From Fusarium oxysporum f. sp. lycopersici 4287 (Eukaryota > Ascomycota > Sordariomycetes > Hypocreales > Nectriaceae): 64,000 bases of DNA. Each line of letters starts with the position of its first letter. The stretch's first letter is position 1. The position numbers were made by a program, and so were the translations under genes. The DNA is taken from NCBI RefSeq assembly GCF_000149955.1, contig NC_030986.1, forward strand, positions 5,637,910 through 5,701,909, given 5' to 3'. Positions 1 through 11,698 of this stretch are shown here, piece after piece. Below the pieces are notes generated by a model. It saw only the letters and a list, made by a program, of their open reading frames with translations. It was not told where the DNA came from and searched no databases.

Positions 1-753
1 TTCCAAGTCAACCAATACCGTGTGCCCGATGAACTCAACACCCCAGTCGCCAGCACACTTGGCCCCATTATCTATCTGCTCTACCGACCCGACCACTACG
101 ACATCCTGTACAAAGCATCCACCATGCAGGTGCTTCGTGTCAGCGGCTTCACCCACAACACTAACATCACAACCGACCAAGCGGATCTCGGACAGTATTC
201 GACCATGAACTTTGATGCGTTGTCTATCATCCCGGGCTTCAGTAGCACAATGGGAGGGCTTGCGCAGCTCGCACCACCTCAAGCCAGTTCGGCGCCAGAA
301 CAATTCTCGCCTGTGCAACAGAGCCCATGGATCTCATCTTTCCCCGAACCTTTGCCTGCTACGACACCGAGAGTAGCGCCACCGCAGCCACCACCCATCA
401 TGGCATCTCCTCAACCCCCAACCCCACCGGCCTCGATATCGGGAAGTTCTGCGATTGCGCCAAGTCCAGCGATGCTACCTGCGCCTGGCCCAGGATCTCA
501 GAATTCGCTCCCTATGCGAGGCGCTTCAAGCTACCACATCCGATTCAGTCCTGTTCAGCTCGACTATGACGAGAGCAAGAACAACTTTCCGGAATCGACG
601 TATCAAGTGACGACCAACACGTTTAAGAACAGTATTTGGAACCGAGCCCACTACTGCAACCCCAACTTTCACCCCGAGGAGTGGAATCCCGACGACGAGC
701 ACACGGATGGGAGAGTCGGGAGTAAACGCAAGCCAAAAAAGGAATCTGCCTAG
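1..753 (+). CDS. Otubain-type deubiquitinase, 3' part
   Basis: The reading frame is open from the first base, so only the C-terminal part (about 250 aa) of the gene lies in the window and the true start is upstream. The segment YRPDHYDILY near the beginning matches the C65 otubain family, in which this His belongs to the Cys-His-Asp/Asn catalytic triad; the catalytic Cys would lie outside the window. After the catalytic fold comes a Pro/Ser/Gln-rich low-complexity stretch of about 110 residues. It is followed by a more ordered C-terminus (SYHIRFSPVQ, then a WNRAHYCNPNFHPEEW segment) that is absent from animal otubains and is, from memory, usual in fungal ones. The expected role is removal of ubiquitin, often Lys48-linked, from substrates. 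The family call is fairly sure; linkage specificity cannot be told. Confidence 0.8.
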   Translation, partial: FQVNQYRVPDELNTPVASTLGPIIYLLYRPDHYDILYKASTMQVLRVSGFTHNTNITTDQADLGQYSTMNFDALSIIPGFSSTMGGLAQLAPPQASSAPEQFSPVQQSPWISSFPEPLPATTPRVAPPQPPPIMASPQPPTPPASISGSSAIAPSPAMLPAPGPGSQNSLPMRGASSYHIRFSPVQLDYDESKNNFPESTYQVTTNTFKNSIWNRAHYCNPNFHPEEWNPDDEHTDGRVGSKRKPKKESA

Positions 754-3736
754 TGCGACGACTTTTCACACGAATACGGCCAAGGCATTGTCGGCTTTAC
801 TAGAAACCGACGGCCATGAATATTACTAGACGACGGCATTTGAGAACGACGATAAGTCTGGTTCGCAATCAGAACTGAACGAGGAAAGACCGCAATCAGC
901 ATTGGCAGGGAAAGACAACGATCAGAATTGAGCAAAGGATATGGGGATGTACACGACGCTGAGCCCGGAGTGAAGGGGGATTATTCATTTGATGGTTGGG
1001 CAGGCTAGCGATGCTTAGTGAAAATCCTTTTTTATTTCTGCATTCTTTAATGGACGAGGACAATAAGGCGGCGAGTCTGTTTGGTGTGCACGATTATGTT
1101 GGTGGAGAGTGAGTACGAGACGATTGCCTGCATCATCATTGATGGTGTCCAGGTCTGAATATGGATTATCACGAAGCGACATGGGAGAAGCCCTTGTTTC
1201 TGACGATGGGCATCACGAGGGAGCCTACGTTGAGCATGACTGCATGGATACCACGAGGTTTACGCAAGAGAAGGAATCCTTGAAAGTAATGGGGACCGGA
1301 CCGGACTAAGCATTTAGGATACTGGAAATGGGCGGCAGTTTGTGGGCTCTTTTCTCGAGCCAGTTTCAAGACAGGCAACAAAAGGAAAAAAGGCATACAT
1401 CCGAAGGAAACTGGGCCTTGGACGATGATGGTCTTGGCTATCAGGCCAATTGGCATGTCTCGCAGCACGCGTTGTTACAGCGTGTCTTTGCAGCATACTT
1501 TGCTCATTGCAGGCATGTGTTCTTACAGTGTGTCTTGTGGCATGTCTTGTTTACACGTCTACCATCATGGATGTCTGGTTGAGCCCTCATTTGTTGCGCC
1601 TTGTCAGTTGCGTCATAGCATCGGCGTTCTTCTCTATCAGGTCACACTTCAACTTTCTACTTCTGCTTCATCTTTGAGACCTTCTTATTTTATTTTATCT
1701 GGGACATCTTTTTAGTGTGGAACGACATCAATACTTGGGACTTTATCGAGTGGGTTGGGATCGAGTTATTGTAGCGAGATGAGTCTTGGGAGTGAGCTGC
1801 AATTACTTGTTGCCAAGGACTTCCGAGTTGTATTGAATAGCAGATACCTCTATCTCGGCGAGATAGTTGTATTTGGGAATAGCTTAATGCAAGGGATTGT
1901 CTCGTCCATTGACTCAGAAATACATCACATCGCATCACACACGTATGTACATACCTTATCGGACACGACATGACATGAGATGCAATGGTTCCCTCGAGCC
2001 GTTCCGCTTCCGCTTCCGCTGTGCCGCACCATGACATGTGATCCACTGAATCGAGGGAAGGGATGCATGACAATATTCAAAAATTCATGTCTTAACTTTT
2101 GATCATCATGATCTCCAAAGGAGGCGAGATTTCAACTCATTGCGAACCTGGATGACCCATGTAAATAAGAATCTCTTATGGTGATCAATATTTGGAATAG
2201 ACAGCCACGTTTTTGCCTTGACGTGGTCTAGAACATGACAGACAAGGGGGCCACGAGGTGCTTTCGTGGTCCACCCGGGGAACGGAAAACAGGGTCCGGT
2301 GACGTGACGTGCAAAAAAATGATATTCTTCAAGGGCCCGAGGGGAGAGACCATGTCAGGGTTACATGAGCGTAAAAGAGAGTTCAAGGCAAAGAGGAGAT
2401 TGAACTACCGGGCAAGGCAGGGCAAGGCAACCTCGTGGTAGACAGGCCCCCAGGGAGCAAGGCCTTGACGCAGGATGCCAAAATAAGCTCATCACAGAGC
2501 CTTCCGAAGCTGATGGTGATTTACTTAGGTATTTTTGTCCCTGCTTCTCCTCGACAGGGCGGAAAAGAGAGGCCGTACAGGGTCAGGGGGGAAGATGGTG
2601 GGAATGAGACAGACATCGCTTAGAGAAGATCAAGAGAGTAGCAGGAGGGATAAAGTTAAGTGTTGGTTCACCACAGTAGAATGAGTACATAGTTGTCATA
2701 TCATCAGGATGCGTCATCTCATGCATACCGTGATTATACCTTTCACCCTAAGCGCCCAGCAACCATCCAATCCCGCTGTTGAGATACCGGATCCCAATCT
2801 TGCCAGTGAAAAGGGTCTGGGCCAATGGGGAGCTAGGGTAGCTTAGCTTTTGAGAACGGGCCGCGGTTTTTTTTTTTTTTTGTTGTTGAATTGGCCGATA
2901 TGTATCGGTTAACTTTACTTCCCCAGACTTGCCGATGTTTCTTACAGAGGGGTTTAACAGAGAGAGAGGGGGGGGGAGGGGGTCATTGAGGTGCTGTAGT
3001 GGAATGATGATGAATTTGTGTTTCTATTGTTAAAAGATTGAGGCTTACGGGGACGGCGAAGGCGATGGCTGAAAGGTAAAAAGTATTTGGAAGGTTGGAA
3101 AGCTTCTAGTTTCATTCTGTCCCTACCTAGTTTGAGTTGAGATACGGATATGGCTTGTATTATTGTGTAGCAGCTGGCTTGACTTGACTTGACTTAGAGT
3201 ATCGAGGCTAGGTACGCTAGACTAGCCGTGCTATAGCGGCCATGTTATAGCTGGGTTTGGTATGCAAATTGCCCTGACTTGAATCATCTGCCAGGGAGAT
3301 ACAATCCCGGACCCTACCTTGTGAAGCTCCTCCACTTTGCAAGGTAGAGGTAACCACTCTTTTTCCCTCTCCAGCCAACACAACACAACACTGAGGAGTT
3401 GTGCTGTGCTGTGACTTCTTGTCTGTACTGTACCTATCCGTATTCGACCTGAATCAATTCCATCTCTTCTCGTCTTCCTTTTCTCTTTTCTCCTCCTCAT
3501 CCCCTCCTTCTTTAATCCCTCTCTTTCTTCCTTTCCCACTCTCTTTTGGCCATGGATGTTCGTCGAAGACATATTTCCTTACGCGTTCTCGATACCTTTT
3601 CTATATTCCAGTATTAATAAACAAACTCACGATACCATCTTCTTTTTTCTCTTCAAAGTACATAAACAGCTGGCGGCCCCCAACTTGATCTCGCTTTAAT
3701 ATCCCCTTGTCGATCCTTCTACCGAGCTCTCATCAA
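754..3736. other. Long intergenic region upstream of the methyltransferase gene
   Basis: About 3 kb with no recognisable gene on either strand; open frames here are short and have composition unlike protein. It contains a poly-T run near 2868-2881, a G-rich run near 2967-2982, a short GACTT tandem at about 3177-3197 and a strongly pyrimidine-rich tract at about 3459-3540, close before the next start codon. Pyrimidine tracts just before the transcription start are common in filamentous fungi. The length is unusual for this gene-dense window. Confidence 0.6.
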
Positions 3737-4954
3737 ATGTCGCGCTACGATCCGGATCGTTCTTCCATCACAGCTTCCTCAGCGACTTCAAAGAGCGATA
3801 TGGCACAGTCAAACGATGGGCTACATAGGATGAATCGCCTCACGGTGGATGATGTGAGTCCTGCTGAGGACGATGACGATTATAGCGATACGACGTCCAA
3901 TTACTCGACTATTTCCGAAGACACCCTTCCCCTGATTCGCGAATACGGACATACCTACCACGGGTCTGGCCAGCTCCTCACGCCGAACGATGCTTCTGAA
4001 GCGCATCGCTTGACGGTCCAGCATGAGCTTTACCAATTGTGTCTTAACGGTAGCCTTGCCGATTCGAAATTACCGCTTGATCAATATACTGCCGAGGATC
4101 CAATGGAGATACTGGATGTTGGTGCTGGTACGGGAATATGGGCTTGCGATATGGCGAAGCGGTATCCCCAGACCAACATACTCGGTATCGACTTGAGCAG
4201 CGCATTGTTACCCGAAGATGTCCCTCCGAATGTTACCTTTGAAATCGCCGATGCTACAGAAACGTGGCCGAACCGTACATACGATTTTATACACATGCGC
4301 AGTCTAGCTGGTGGCGGTGTTCGTGACTGGAACGCTCTGTTGGCCGAAGCCTACGATCACCTCAATCCCGGCGGGCAGATAGAAATCGCCGAGATCCGAC
4401 CCCATTTCTTCCACGCCGATCCTGAACACGTTGATTCCGAATCAGGAGAAAAAGGCGAAGTCGGCGCAGCCTGCAAAGAGTACGAGAAGATATTCGAAGA
4501 GATGTGCATCAAGCTCGGCATCGACTGCGATCCCATTCCCAGAGTCCCTGAAATTTTAAACACCCTGGGGGCCGATCTCATCCGAGTTCGGGTAGATTGG
4601 CTACCGATACAGAATTGGGGAAGTGATCCGGTCACCCAACAGAAACGCAAGGCCCTGGCGGAGATGGTCGAGTGCGGTAGGTGGTTTGCGATCTGAAACA
4701 TCAAGTCACACACGCTAATCTGACTTGGACCAGGTATAGAGAATTGGACGTTGAGGTTATTCGGACTCGGAGGGTGGGAGGAGAAAGCGACGCGGGCTCT
4801 GCTTGATCGTGTTAGAGAGGAGATTAACGACCCCATGCTACGCAGTTTGGGGAAAGTGTAAGTATTTTTTACATTGGCATTGGTGTGTGTGTTCGTGGCT
4901 AATTTTGATAGGACGTTTGTCACGGCTCGAAAGGAAACCGCCAGCGGCAAATAG
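3737..4954 (+). CDS. LaeA-like class I SAM-dependent methyltransferase
   Basis: Three exons, 3737-4676, 4734-4857 and 4912-4954, joined by frame continuity and clear GT..AG sites (branch-like CTAATC in the first intron), give 368 aa. An in-frame TTG lies 30 nt upstream, but the first ATG is taken as the start. The N-terminal 60 residues are Ser/Asp-rich and probably disordered. The Rossmann-fold SAM site is clear: motif I is ILDVGAGTGIW, followed by the acidic end of strand 2 (LGIDLS) and the FEIADATE segment with its catalytic-site Asp. This layout is shared by the LaeA/Tam1 group of fungal methyltransferases, several of which influence secondary metabolism and development. The substrate is unknown, and LaeA itself has specific features I cannot confirm, so only the subfamily is claimed. 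Confidence 0.8.
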
Positions 4955-5036
4955 GTTTCTTAAGGGAATAGGCATAGAGATGTGCATATATGGAGTTTTT
5001 GGGTCATCACGGCGTCAAAGGCATTGTGTCTGGGGC

Positions 5037-5338
5037 NNNNNNNNNNNNNNNNNNNNNNNNNNNNNNNNNNNNNNNNNNNNNNNNNNNNNNNNNNNNNNNN
5101 NNNNNNNNNNNNNNNNNNNNNNNNNNNNNNNNNNNNNNNNNNNNNNNNNNNNNNNNNNNNNNNNNNNNNNNNNNNNNNNNNNNNNNNNNNNNNNNNNNNN
5201 NNNNNNNNNNNNNNNNNNNNNNNNNNNNNNNNNNNNNNNNNNNNNNNNNNNNNNNNNNNNNNNNNNNNNNNNNNNNNNNNNNNNNNNNNNNNNNNNNNNN
5301 NNNNNNNNNNNNNNNNNNNNNNNNNNNNNNNNNNNNNN
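5037..5338. other. Assembly gap (N run)
   Basis: About 300 undetermined bases. The gap falls between the methyltransferase stop codon and the 3' end of the glutamine synthetase-like gene. Both flanks look non-coding, so no gene appears to be interrupted. Confidence 0.98.
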
Positions 5339-5563
5339 CACCGGTATTAGCGGTTACAGGCCGGGATGAGTCGACCGGAAGATGTAGGAGATGCAAGGTG
5401 TCAAAGGTATATTCGTCTATCAGGATGACTCCCGACACTTGATCATCTCACTTGGTATGCACTCAGTTCACGCATATCTTATGCTACAGAGATGCCCACA
5501 GTACGCCCCATGTACCCGTACAAAACAGATCAAAAGAGAACAGAACAACTCCAGATATCCAAA

Positions 5564-7104
5564 TCAAACAGTTTCAATGTATCGCTTCATTTCCCTGTGA
5601 AATGTCAGTCAAGTCAACTAGTAGGGATGGGGAGAGTGGGGACGTACCAATCAGTTACTGCCTCGTCATATAGACGGACCTCATGCTCTCTTGTACCACC
5701 AAAGTGCTCCACAAAGTCATCACCGAATACTTCTCGTGCAATACTTCCCTTCTCCATGAAGCGCGCTGTAGCCTCCTTAAGACTCTTGGCCAGCCTCTCA
5801 CCCGGATCAGCGTCACCACCGACATCCTGGCCCATTGCAAGCGGAGGCGTAGGAATCTCGAGTTTCTTCTCAACACCGCGCCATCCACAGCCAAGAATAG
5901 CTGCGAGGACGAAGTGGGGGTTTGTGTCTGCGCCGGGAACCCGGACTTCGAAGCGTGTCGCTGAGGGTTTGGGTGTGATTAGACGGATTGAGGCAGCGCG
6001 GTGCTCTAAGCCCCAAGATACAGTAACTGGAGCCCAGAAGTTCTCAACGAGGCGCTTGTAGGAGTTGATCGTGGGTGCGAGAAGGGGCATGATGTCAGGA
6101 AGACCGACGAGGAGACCAGCGAGGAAATGACGTCCCATATCAGAAAGATTCTCAATATCACTCCACTTCGCATTCTCATCCTTGGTCTCCCTCGCAAACA
6201 AATTCTTGCCATCCTTATCAACGATCGAAACATGCATATGCCCACTATTCCCAGGCAGGCCCTGTTTCGGCTTGGCCATGAAGCACGGCGTGATGCCGTA
6301 CTTTGTGCTCACGCTCTTAACGACGTATTTGAACAGCGCAGCACGGTCAGCCATTTGCGCGATCTCTCCGAACTCGAGAGCGGCCTCGAAGACGCCGGGC
6401 CCGGACTCGGTGTGCCAGCCCTCGATGTCGCAGGAGAACTTGGCGCATGTGTTGAAGACGTCGTAGTAGTATTCTTGGTTGTGGACGGGGCGGGTGAGGG
6501 AGTAGCCGAACATTCCTTCTGTTAGGGCGGGGAGTTGGTGAGGGGGGTTTTGTTGGAGGTATGCGGCTGGGGAGGAAGTTGATGGGTCGGGGGATTTGAA
6601 TTGGTAGAATTCATATTCAGCTGCGTCCGTTAGTACAAAACTTCAAGTTTAGAGGCGGAGAGGAAACATACCGCCTGCCATAGCACCATACCCGTGCTCC
6701 TTAAGCTTCTCAAGCTGCGTCTTCACCAGACCCCTCGGACAAGCACAAATGGGCTTCTTGGTATTCGGGTCCAAAAAGTCCACCAAAAACAGGGGAACGT
6801 CGTCCTCCCAGGGAATTCTCCTAAAGGTAGAAAGATCTGGAATAGCGAGGAGATCATGGTATCCATTCTCAGCATTTGAGATCTTGAGTTCGCGGATATA
6901 TGTACGATCGTGCATATCCCAGCCAAAGATGACGGAGCAGAAACCAAAGCCGGCTTCAGCGATGGAGAGGAACTTCTTCTTGGATACTAGTTTACCGCGC
7001 AGGATGCCGTCGACGTCTACGCCTGCGAGCTTGACCATGTTGTCATTTTGGAGGAGTTGGGGGAGGGAGTCGACGGTGATGGATTTAGGGTCTGGAGAAG
7101 CCAT
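5564..7104 (-). CDS. Type-I (prokaryotic-like) glutamine synthetase family protein
   Basis: Three exons on the minus strand (7104-6672, 6620-5648, 5594-5564) give 478 aa starting MASPDPK. The last exon of only 31 nt restores the family ending DWEMKRY and was found by extending the open frame through a GTACGT donor and a TTTCACAG acceptor. The N-terminal beta-grasp domain (about residues 10-110) precedes the catalytic domain. The latter shows the glutamate and metal-site regions ESGPGVFE, NSGHMHVS and the SIRL-R segment. Length fits stand-alone GSI/FluG-C-type proteins, not the 860-aa FluG fusion. Family members ligate ammonia or amines to glutamate, and fungal ones may act as gamma-glutamyl-polyamine synthetases or sporulation-signal enzymes. 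It is distinct from the eukaryotic GSII used for bulk ammonia assimilation. The exact substrate is not determinable. Confidence 0.88.
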
Positions 7105-8688
7105 GGCGAAGGATTTGGTGGAGTAAGAAAGAAGGGTATAGAGGGAGGAAGTGATGAAGCTGTAAAGATAGAAGAATGCGCGGTATGTTATGTTATAACA
7201 AAAAGATATTCCTCGGGATATGCAGTTCAACGGTGGGGTTGAGGTCAAGCCGTTGAAAGATGCGCGCGGTTCAAGAAAGATCAACAATGATGAATGCGGG
7301 GAGAACAGCAGCCAAGATAGTAGAGAGATACTGTAGTATTCAAGAGATTACAAAAAGAGGGGGAGTGAGACAAGTAAAAGCATAAACAGGTTTGTATCAA
7401 CTGGGAATATGGGCAGCGCGGCTACGATAAGACGAATGCGACGATAAGACAATGCTTCAGTGACGTAGATGAGCGAAAAGAGTGGGGAACTGTGATGTTC
7501 GGTGCGCGATGCAGGGCTAGTACCAATTGGGCTTAACCCACCGAGGTCACAATTAGCAGCGGGGGCTTATCTGGGAGGTTTAGTGGGAGCAGGGTTTGGA
7601 ATAGCTTCATTGCCGCGCTGAGGGAAGTGTCACGAACCCCGCGATCTAGATCCTGAAGCTTTGGCCAAGGTTCATAACATGGGGTAAGTTAGTTTCACGA
7701 TACGATACGGATGCTCGGCGGTTCGCTCAATGCCGCGTTCCGATATTCATCGAGTTATCTTATTAACCCGCTTCAATTGCCGTTTTTAATCCAGAGGTGT
7801 AACCGCGCCTTATGCGCCCTGAGGATTGAAGGTAACCGCGTGCTGTTGTTGTCTTGGGAGAGTGAGATAACCGCTGTTTTTTTTTTTTTTTTACTCGGAG
7901 TTTGATGTTCTCGTGACCTGAGTTGGAGAGAGCCGACATCGCTAGTGGCAGGGGTGTTGCGTGGCACAGCTGCAAGCTTGAGATCTGACATACCGAGAAA
8001 GGACCCTGGATCTGACGTTTGTTGATAATGTGATAATATTTTATGAGAATCGGGAGCTTCGGTTGTGATAGAGGTTTGATTATAGCTAAGCTATGGGTGT
8101 ATTTAATTGGCTGGCTCAGATGAACAGGGTCTGATGGAATTAGAATTACCATCAAAGACGGCATTGAACTCGACACATTCGTTATCATGTTCCTCAGCTC
8201 ATGTACCTCTATCAATATCACCTTCAACTGATAAGCTCCCCTCCAGCTCTCCAGCTCACACCTCACCTCAGCCATCACGACCCATACAGTTGACCAAGCC
8301 ACTAATACTGTACCCATCAACTGTAATCTTTAATAATAGCCGCGATGACAGCCTCCACTAACGTCCAAATCCACTCCAACCGCCAACCGCCCTCGTCCGT
8401 TCTCGGAATATACCATCTCCACGATCTTTCCCATGACTGGCCCATGAAAATCAGACGACCTTACCTTAGCTCTACCGCCCTTTTCCATTCCAGCTTATCG
8501 GAGCTTCCAGACGCTTTCGATAAGAGGGAAGCTTAAAGAATAAGGACCCCTCTGCCCCTCATTGTGTCACCATCCATCAAATCCTATATATTTTTCACAA
8601 GATACCCGCCTCTTCAACTCTTATTCTTTCTTCATACAACGATTTCTTCTTTCTTCTTTCTTCAAAACCTAACTTTTAAATATTCACA
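7105..8688. other. Divergent intergenic region
   Basis: 1.6 kb shared by the glutamine synthetase-like gene (leftward) and the SDR gene (rightward). It contains a poly-T run near 7876-7891 and a CT-rich tract (about 8585-8665) immediately before the SDR start. Open frames here lack any recognisable domain. No RNA gene was seen. Confidence 0.5.
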
Positions 8689-9630
8689 ATGGGTCGTCTC
8701 GCTGGAAAGAACGCCGTCATCACTGGCGCTGGAGGGTATGTTTCTTTGTCTTGTTGTGGTGCATGATACTGACGATCGCAGTGGCATCGGTCTTGAGACC
8801 TCCATTCTCTTCGCCAAGGAGGGCGCTTCCATCCTCATGTCCGACATCTCTCAACCTGCTCTCGAAAAGGCCGCCGCAAAGGTCAAGCAGCTCGTGCCCG
8901 ATGCTCCCCGCGTTGAGATTCTCGTACGTCCAATACCCCACCGCATCACTCCTTCGACAGTAGTACTGACTCGTAACAGAAAGTCGACGTCTCAAAGGAA
9001 TCAGAGGTCCAAGCCATGATCGAATCCCTCGACTCCTGGGGTGGCATTGACGTCCTCTTCAACAACGCCGGCATCATGCACGCCCAAGACGACGACGCCG
9101 TCAACACCCCCGAGAACATCTGGGACCTGACCCAAAACATCAACGTCAAGGGCGTCTGGTTCGGCTGCAAGCATGCCGTCCTCTCGCTCCGCCGCAACAA
9201 GAAGACCAAAGCCTCCATCATCAACACTGCCTCCGTCGTCGCCCTCGTCGGCGCCGCGACCCCCCAGCTCGCCTACACCGCCAGCAAGGGCGCTGTCCTC
9301 GCGCTCACTCGCGAACTCGCCATGGTTCACGCCCGCGAGGGCTTCAGGTTCAACAACCTCTGCCCTGCGCCGCTTAACACACCGCTCCTGCAGGATTGGC
9401 TCGGTGATGATAAGGAGAAGCGTCACAGACGTGAGGTTCACTTCCCCATGGGGCGGTTTGGTGAGGCTGTTGAGCAGGCACAGGCTGTTTTGTTCTTGGC
9501 TAGTGATGAGTCCAGCTTTGTCAACGGGCATGATTTTGCGGTTGATGGTGGTATGACCAAGTGCTATGTTACTGCCGAGGGACCTGCGCATCCTCCTCCC
9601 CAGAACAATGCTAGCAAGGACTCGTTGTAA
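8689..9630 (+). CDS. Short-chain dehydrogenase/reductase (classical SDR)
   Basis: Exons 8689-8735, 8782-8923 and 8980-9630 give 279 aa. The spliced N-terminus carries the classical Rossmann motif TGAGGGIG (residues 12-19); the first intron interrupts this glycine motif, so the gene looks truncated unless spliced. Downstream are NNAG, the catalytic Ser in INTAS and the YTASK active-site motif. Cofactor preference cannot be fixed with confidence; an Asp at the end of beta-2 (SDIS) would favour NAD(H). The C-terminal tail (PAHPPPQNN...SKDSL) extends beyond the usual SDR end and does not form a canonical peroxisomal signal. The gene is convergent with methylisocitrate lyase, 223 bp apart. The substrate is unknown. 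Confidence 0.88.
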
Positions 9631-9853
9631 GGGGTGAAGAGAGGGAGAGAGTAAGCTGGAAGGATATCTGTAGTAACGATTAGTATGATTCAATAATGAA
9701 ATAAATTGTCACATCACAAACAGTAGTCGTGTGCACAGTCACTTGCGAGGATGAACCTGGCTGATCATATACAATATCATTTGTAAAGTATTCATCAATA
9801 TACAAAAAGATACCCAAACTCCGGCGCATGCTTTTCCTTCTCCTAGCCTCCCT

Positions 9854-11698
9854 CTAATGGAACTGTCCCTCAGTGTTTCCCTCGCCCATACTCTTGCTGC
9901 TTGAGCTTCCACTCTGAATAGCTCCCAGAATACCATCAATGTAGCTTGCGCCACTCCACTTCTGATGCGTCAAAACATCGCACTTAAGATCCTTCTCACG
10001 GCGTTGCACGATATCAACATAAGCCTTCATACCATCCTTCTTGAACTCGCGCGACAGCTCAGTTGTGATTGTAGCGTTGGAGTGCAGGCCAGCAAGAGAG
10101 ATAAGCTGAAGCACAAATCCTTCACGAGCAATGTCCCAGATGAACGACTTGAGGGTCTCATCAGTGAAACCGTGAGCCATCCAGTTGAATGAGGGAGAAA
10201 GGTTGTACACGAGTCCCTTGCCGGGGTTGACCTCGCGAACAGCACGGCCAAGCTTAGTGGCTACTTCAACATTGGGATCACCTGTCTCAACCCAGAGGAG
10301 ATCCGCGTAGGGACTGAATGCAAGAGCGCGCTTGGTAGCCGCCTGCATACCAGCGCGGTAATGGTAGAAACCTTCGCGGGTACGGGGAACGTCCCAGTTG
10401 AAGTACACAGGCTCCTTGGTGTACTTATTTGCAAGGCCGCGGCGGCGGGAGATACCCATGTCGTGGTCCTTCTCAGTCTCGGCGAGATACTCGTCAATCT
10501 CGGCTTGTGAAACACCCTCCTTCTTCATGTGTGCGACAGCAGCTTCGTCAAAGGTGACGAGCTTGGTGTTCTTGACCCACTGAGCTTCAAAGGCATCGAT
10601 CTCAGCGCCAACAGCACCCTTAGCCTCCATAGCCTGGATGGTCTCAGCGAGAGGCTCAATCGAGGGGTCTGAAACACCGAGAATGAACTCGTGGTCGCGC
10701 ACGTCGATAGCAGACGAGAGAAGCTTGCCAGACTCAGAGTCTGTTCGAGCAATGACGAGGTTCTCACAACCCATGACATCCCACTGAAAGCGCGTAGCAA
10801 CAAGACGGTTGATATGCTCTCCAATAGGTACAAGAACCTTTCCAGCCAGATGACCACACTTCTTTCCACCATGGAGCTGATCCTCAAAGTGAACAGCCGC
10901 AGCACCATTCTCAGCGAACAGCTTAGCGAGCTTAAGAACAGCAGAGAGACCACCATGGCCAGTATCGCCGTCTGCAATGATAGGGCGGAGGTAGTCAACG
11001 TATGGTGTCTTTGTGCGCTCCTCGGCTGTCATCTTGCGACGAAGATCCCACTGCTTGCGATCGTGCATGTTCTGCGCCTTGGCTAGACGCTGGACTTGAT
11101 TGGGAACGGTGTTGTATGGATAGTCGCCGAAGTCGGGGGATACCTCGTTGGTAGAGGTCAAGAGGGAGGAACAGGCCCAGCCTGAGATATAGAGGACTTC
11201 TTGGTGAGGAGCTTGTTGGGTCATTTGAACAGGGTCAATTGCGCCCACTACAGACCGTTAGCCAGAGCTCCAGACTTGAACTGCGGAAGACTTACTGGTG
11301 TGAATAGGCTCTCCTTTGTCCACGCGCTCCTTAATCAAATTAAAGAGCTTCTGCGCCATAACAGAGCTAGGATACTGAACCTTCTGCGTGCCCCTCTTGG
11401 TCGCAACGTCCTCTGCACTATACGGCCTCTTAATACCCTGATATCTCGGCGAAGCCCACCACGCCTCAATCTCCTTCACCGTAGCTTCATATAGCCGATC
11501 CTCCGCCTCACCAGCCTTTTGCGACTCTGGCAGAAGCTGGAATGCATCGGCGGGTTGTGTAGCGTGCGTGCTGAGCTGCGACATCTTTGCGACGGAAGTG
11601 GTGGATATGGCGCGGATGGCGAGGAGGGGTGCTACGCTTCGGGGTTTGGAAGCGGAGAGGAGGCGCTGGGGAGCTCGAGTTGATAGTCTGCGCAACAT
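9854..11698 (-). CDS. Mitochondrial 2-methylisocitrate lyase
   Basis: Two exons (11698-11296 and 11247-9854) give 598 aa. The N-terminus is Arg/Ser/Ala-rich without acidic residues ([14 protein letters not shown]...RAISTTS), a typical mitochondrial presequence. The body belongs to the isocitrate lyase superfamily: ADGDTGHGG for metal binding and the catalytic KKCGH loop (Cys about 265) are intact. Glyoxylate-cycle isocitrate lyase has the same signature. The presequence and the divergent 2-methylcitrate synthase gene next door argue for the methylcitrate-cycle enzyme, which cleaves 2-methylisocitrate into succinate and pyruvate during propionyl-CoA breakdown. The intron falls within the HTMGAIDP segment and both sides align without loss. 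The remaining alternative is a mitochondrial isocitrate lyase paralogue. Confidence 0.87.

Noticed and set aside
7763..8320. 185-codon minus-strand frame in the GS/SDR spacer
   Set aside because: Contains a run of Lys from a poly-T tract, no domain and no family resemblance; treated as chance.
9854..11698. Calling the lyase glyoxylate-cycle isocitrate lyase
   Set aside because: The catalytic loop fits both enzymes, but the mitochondrial presequence and pairing with methylcitrate synthase favour methylisocitrate lyase.
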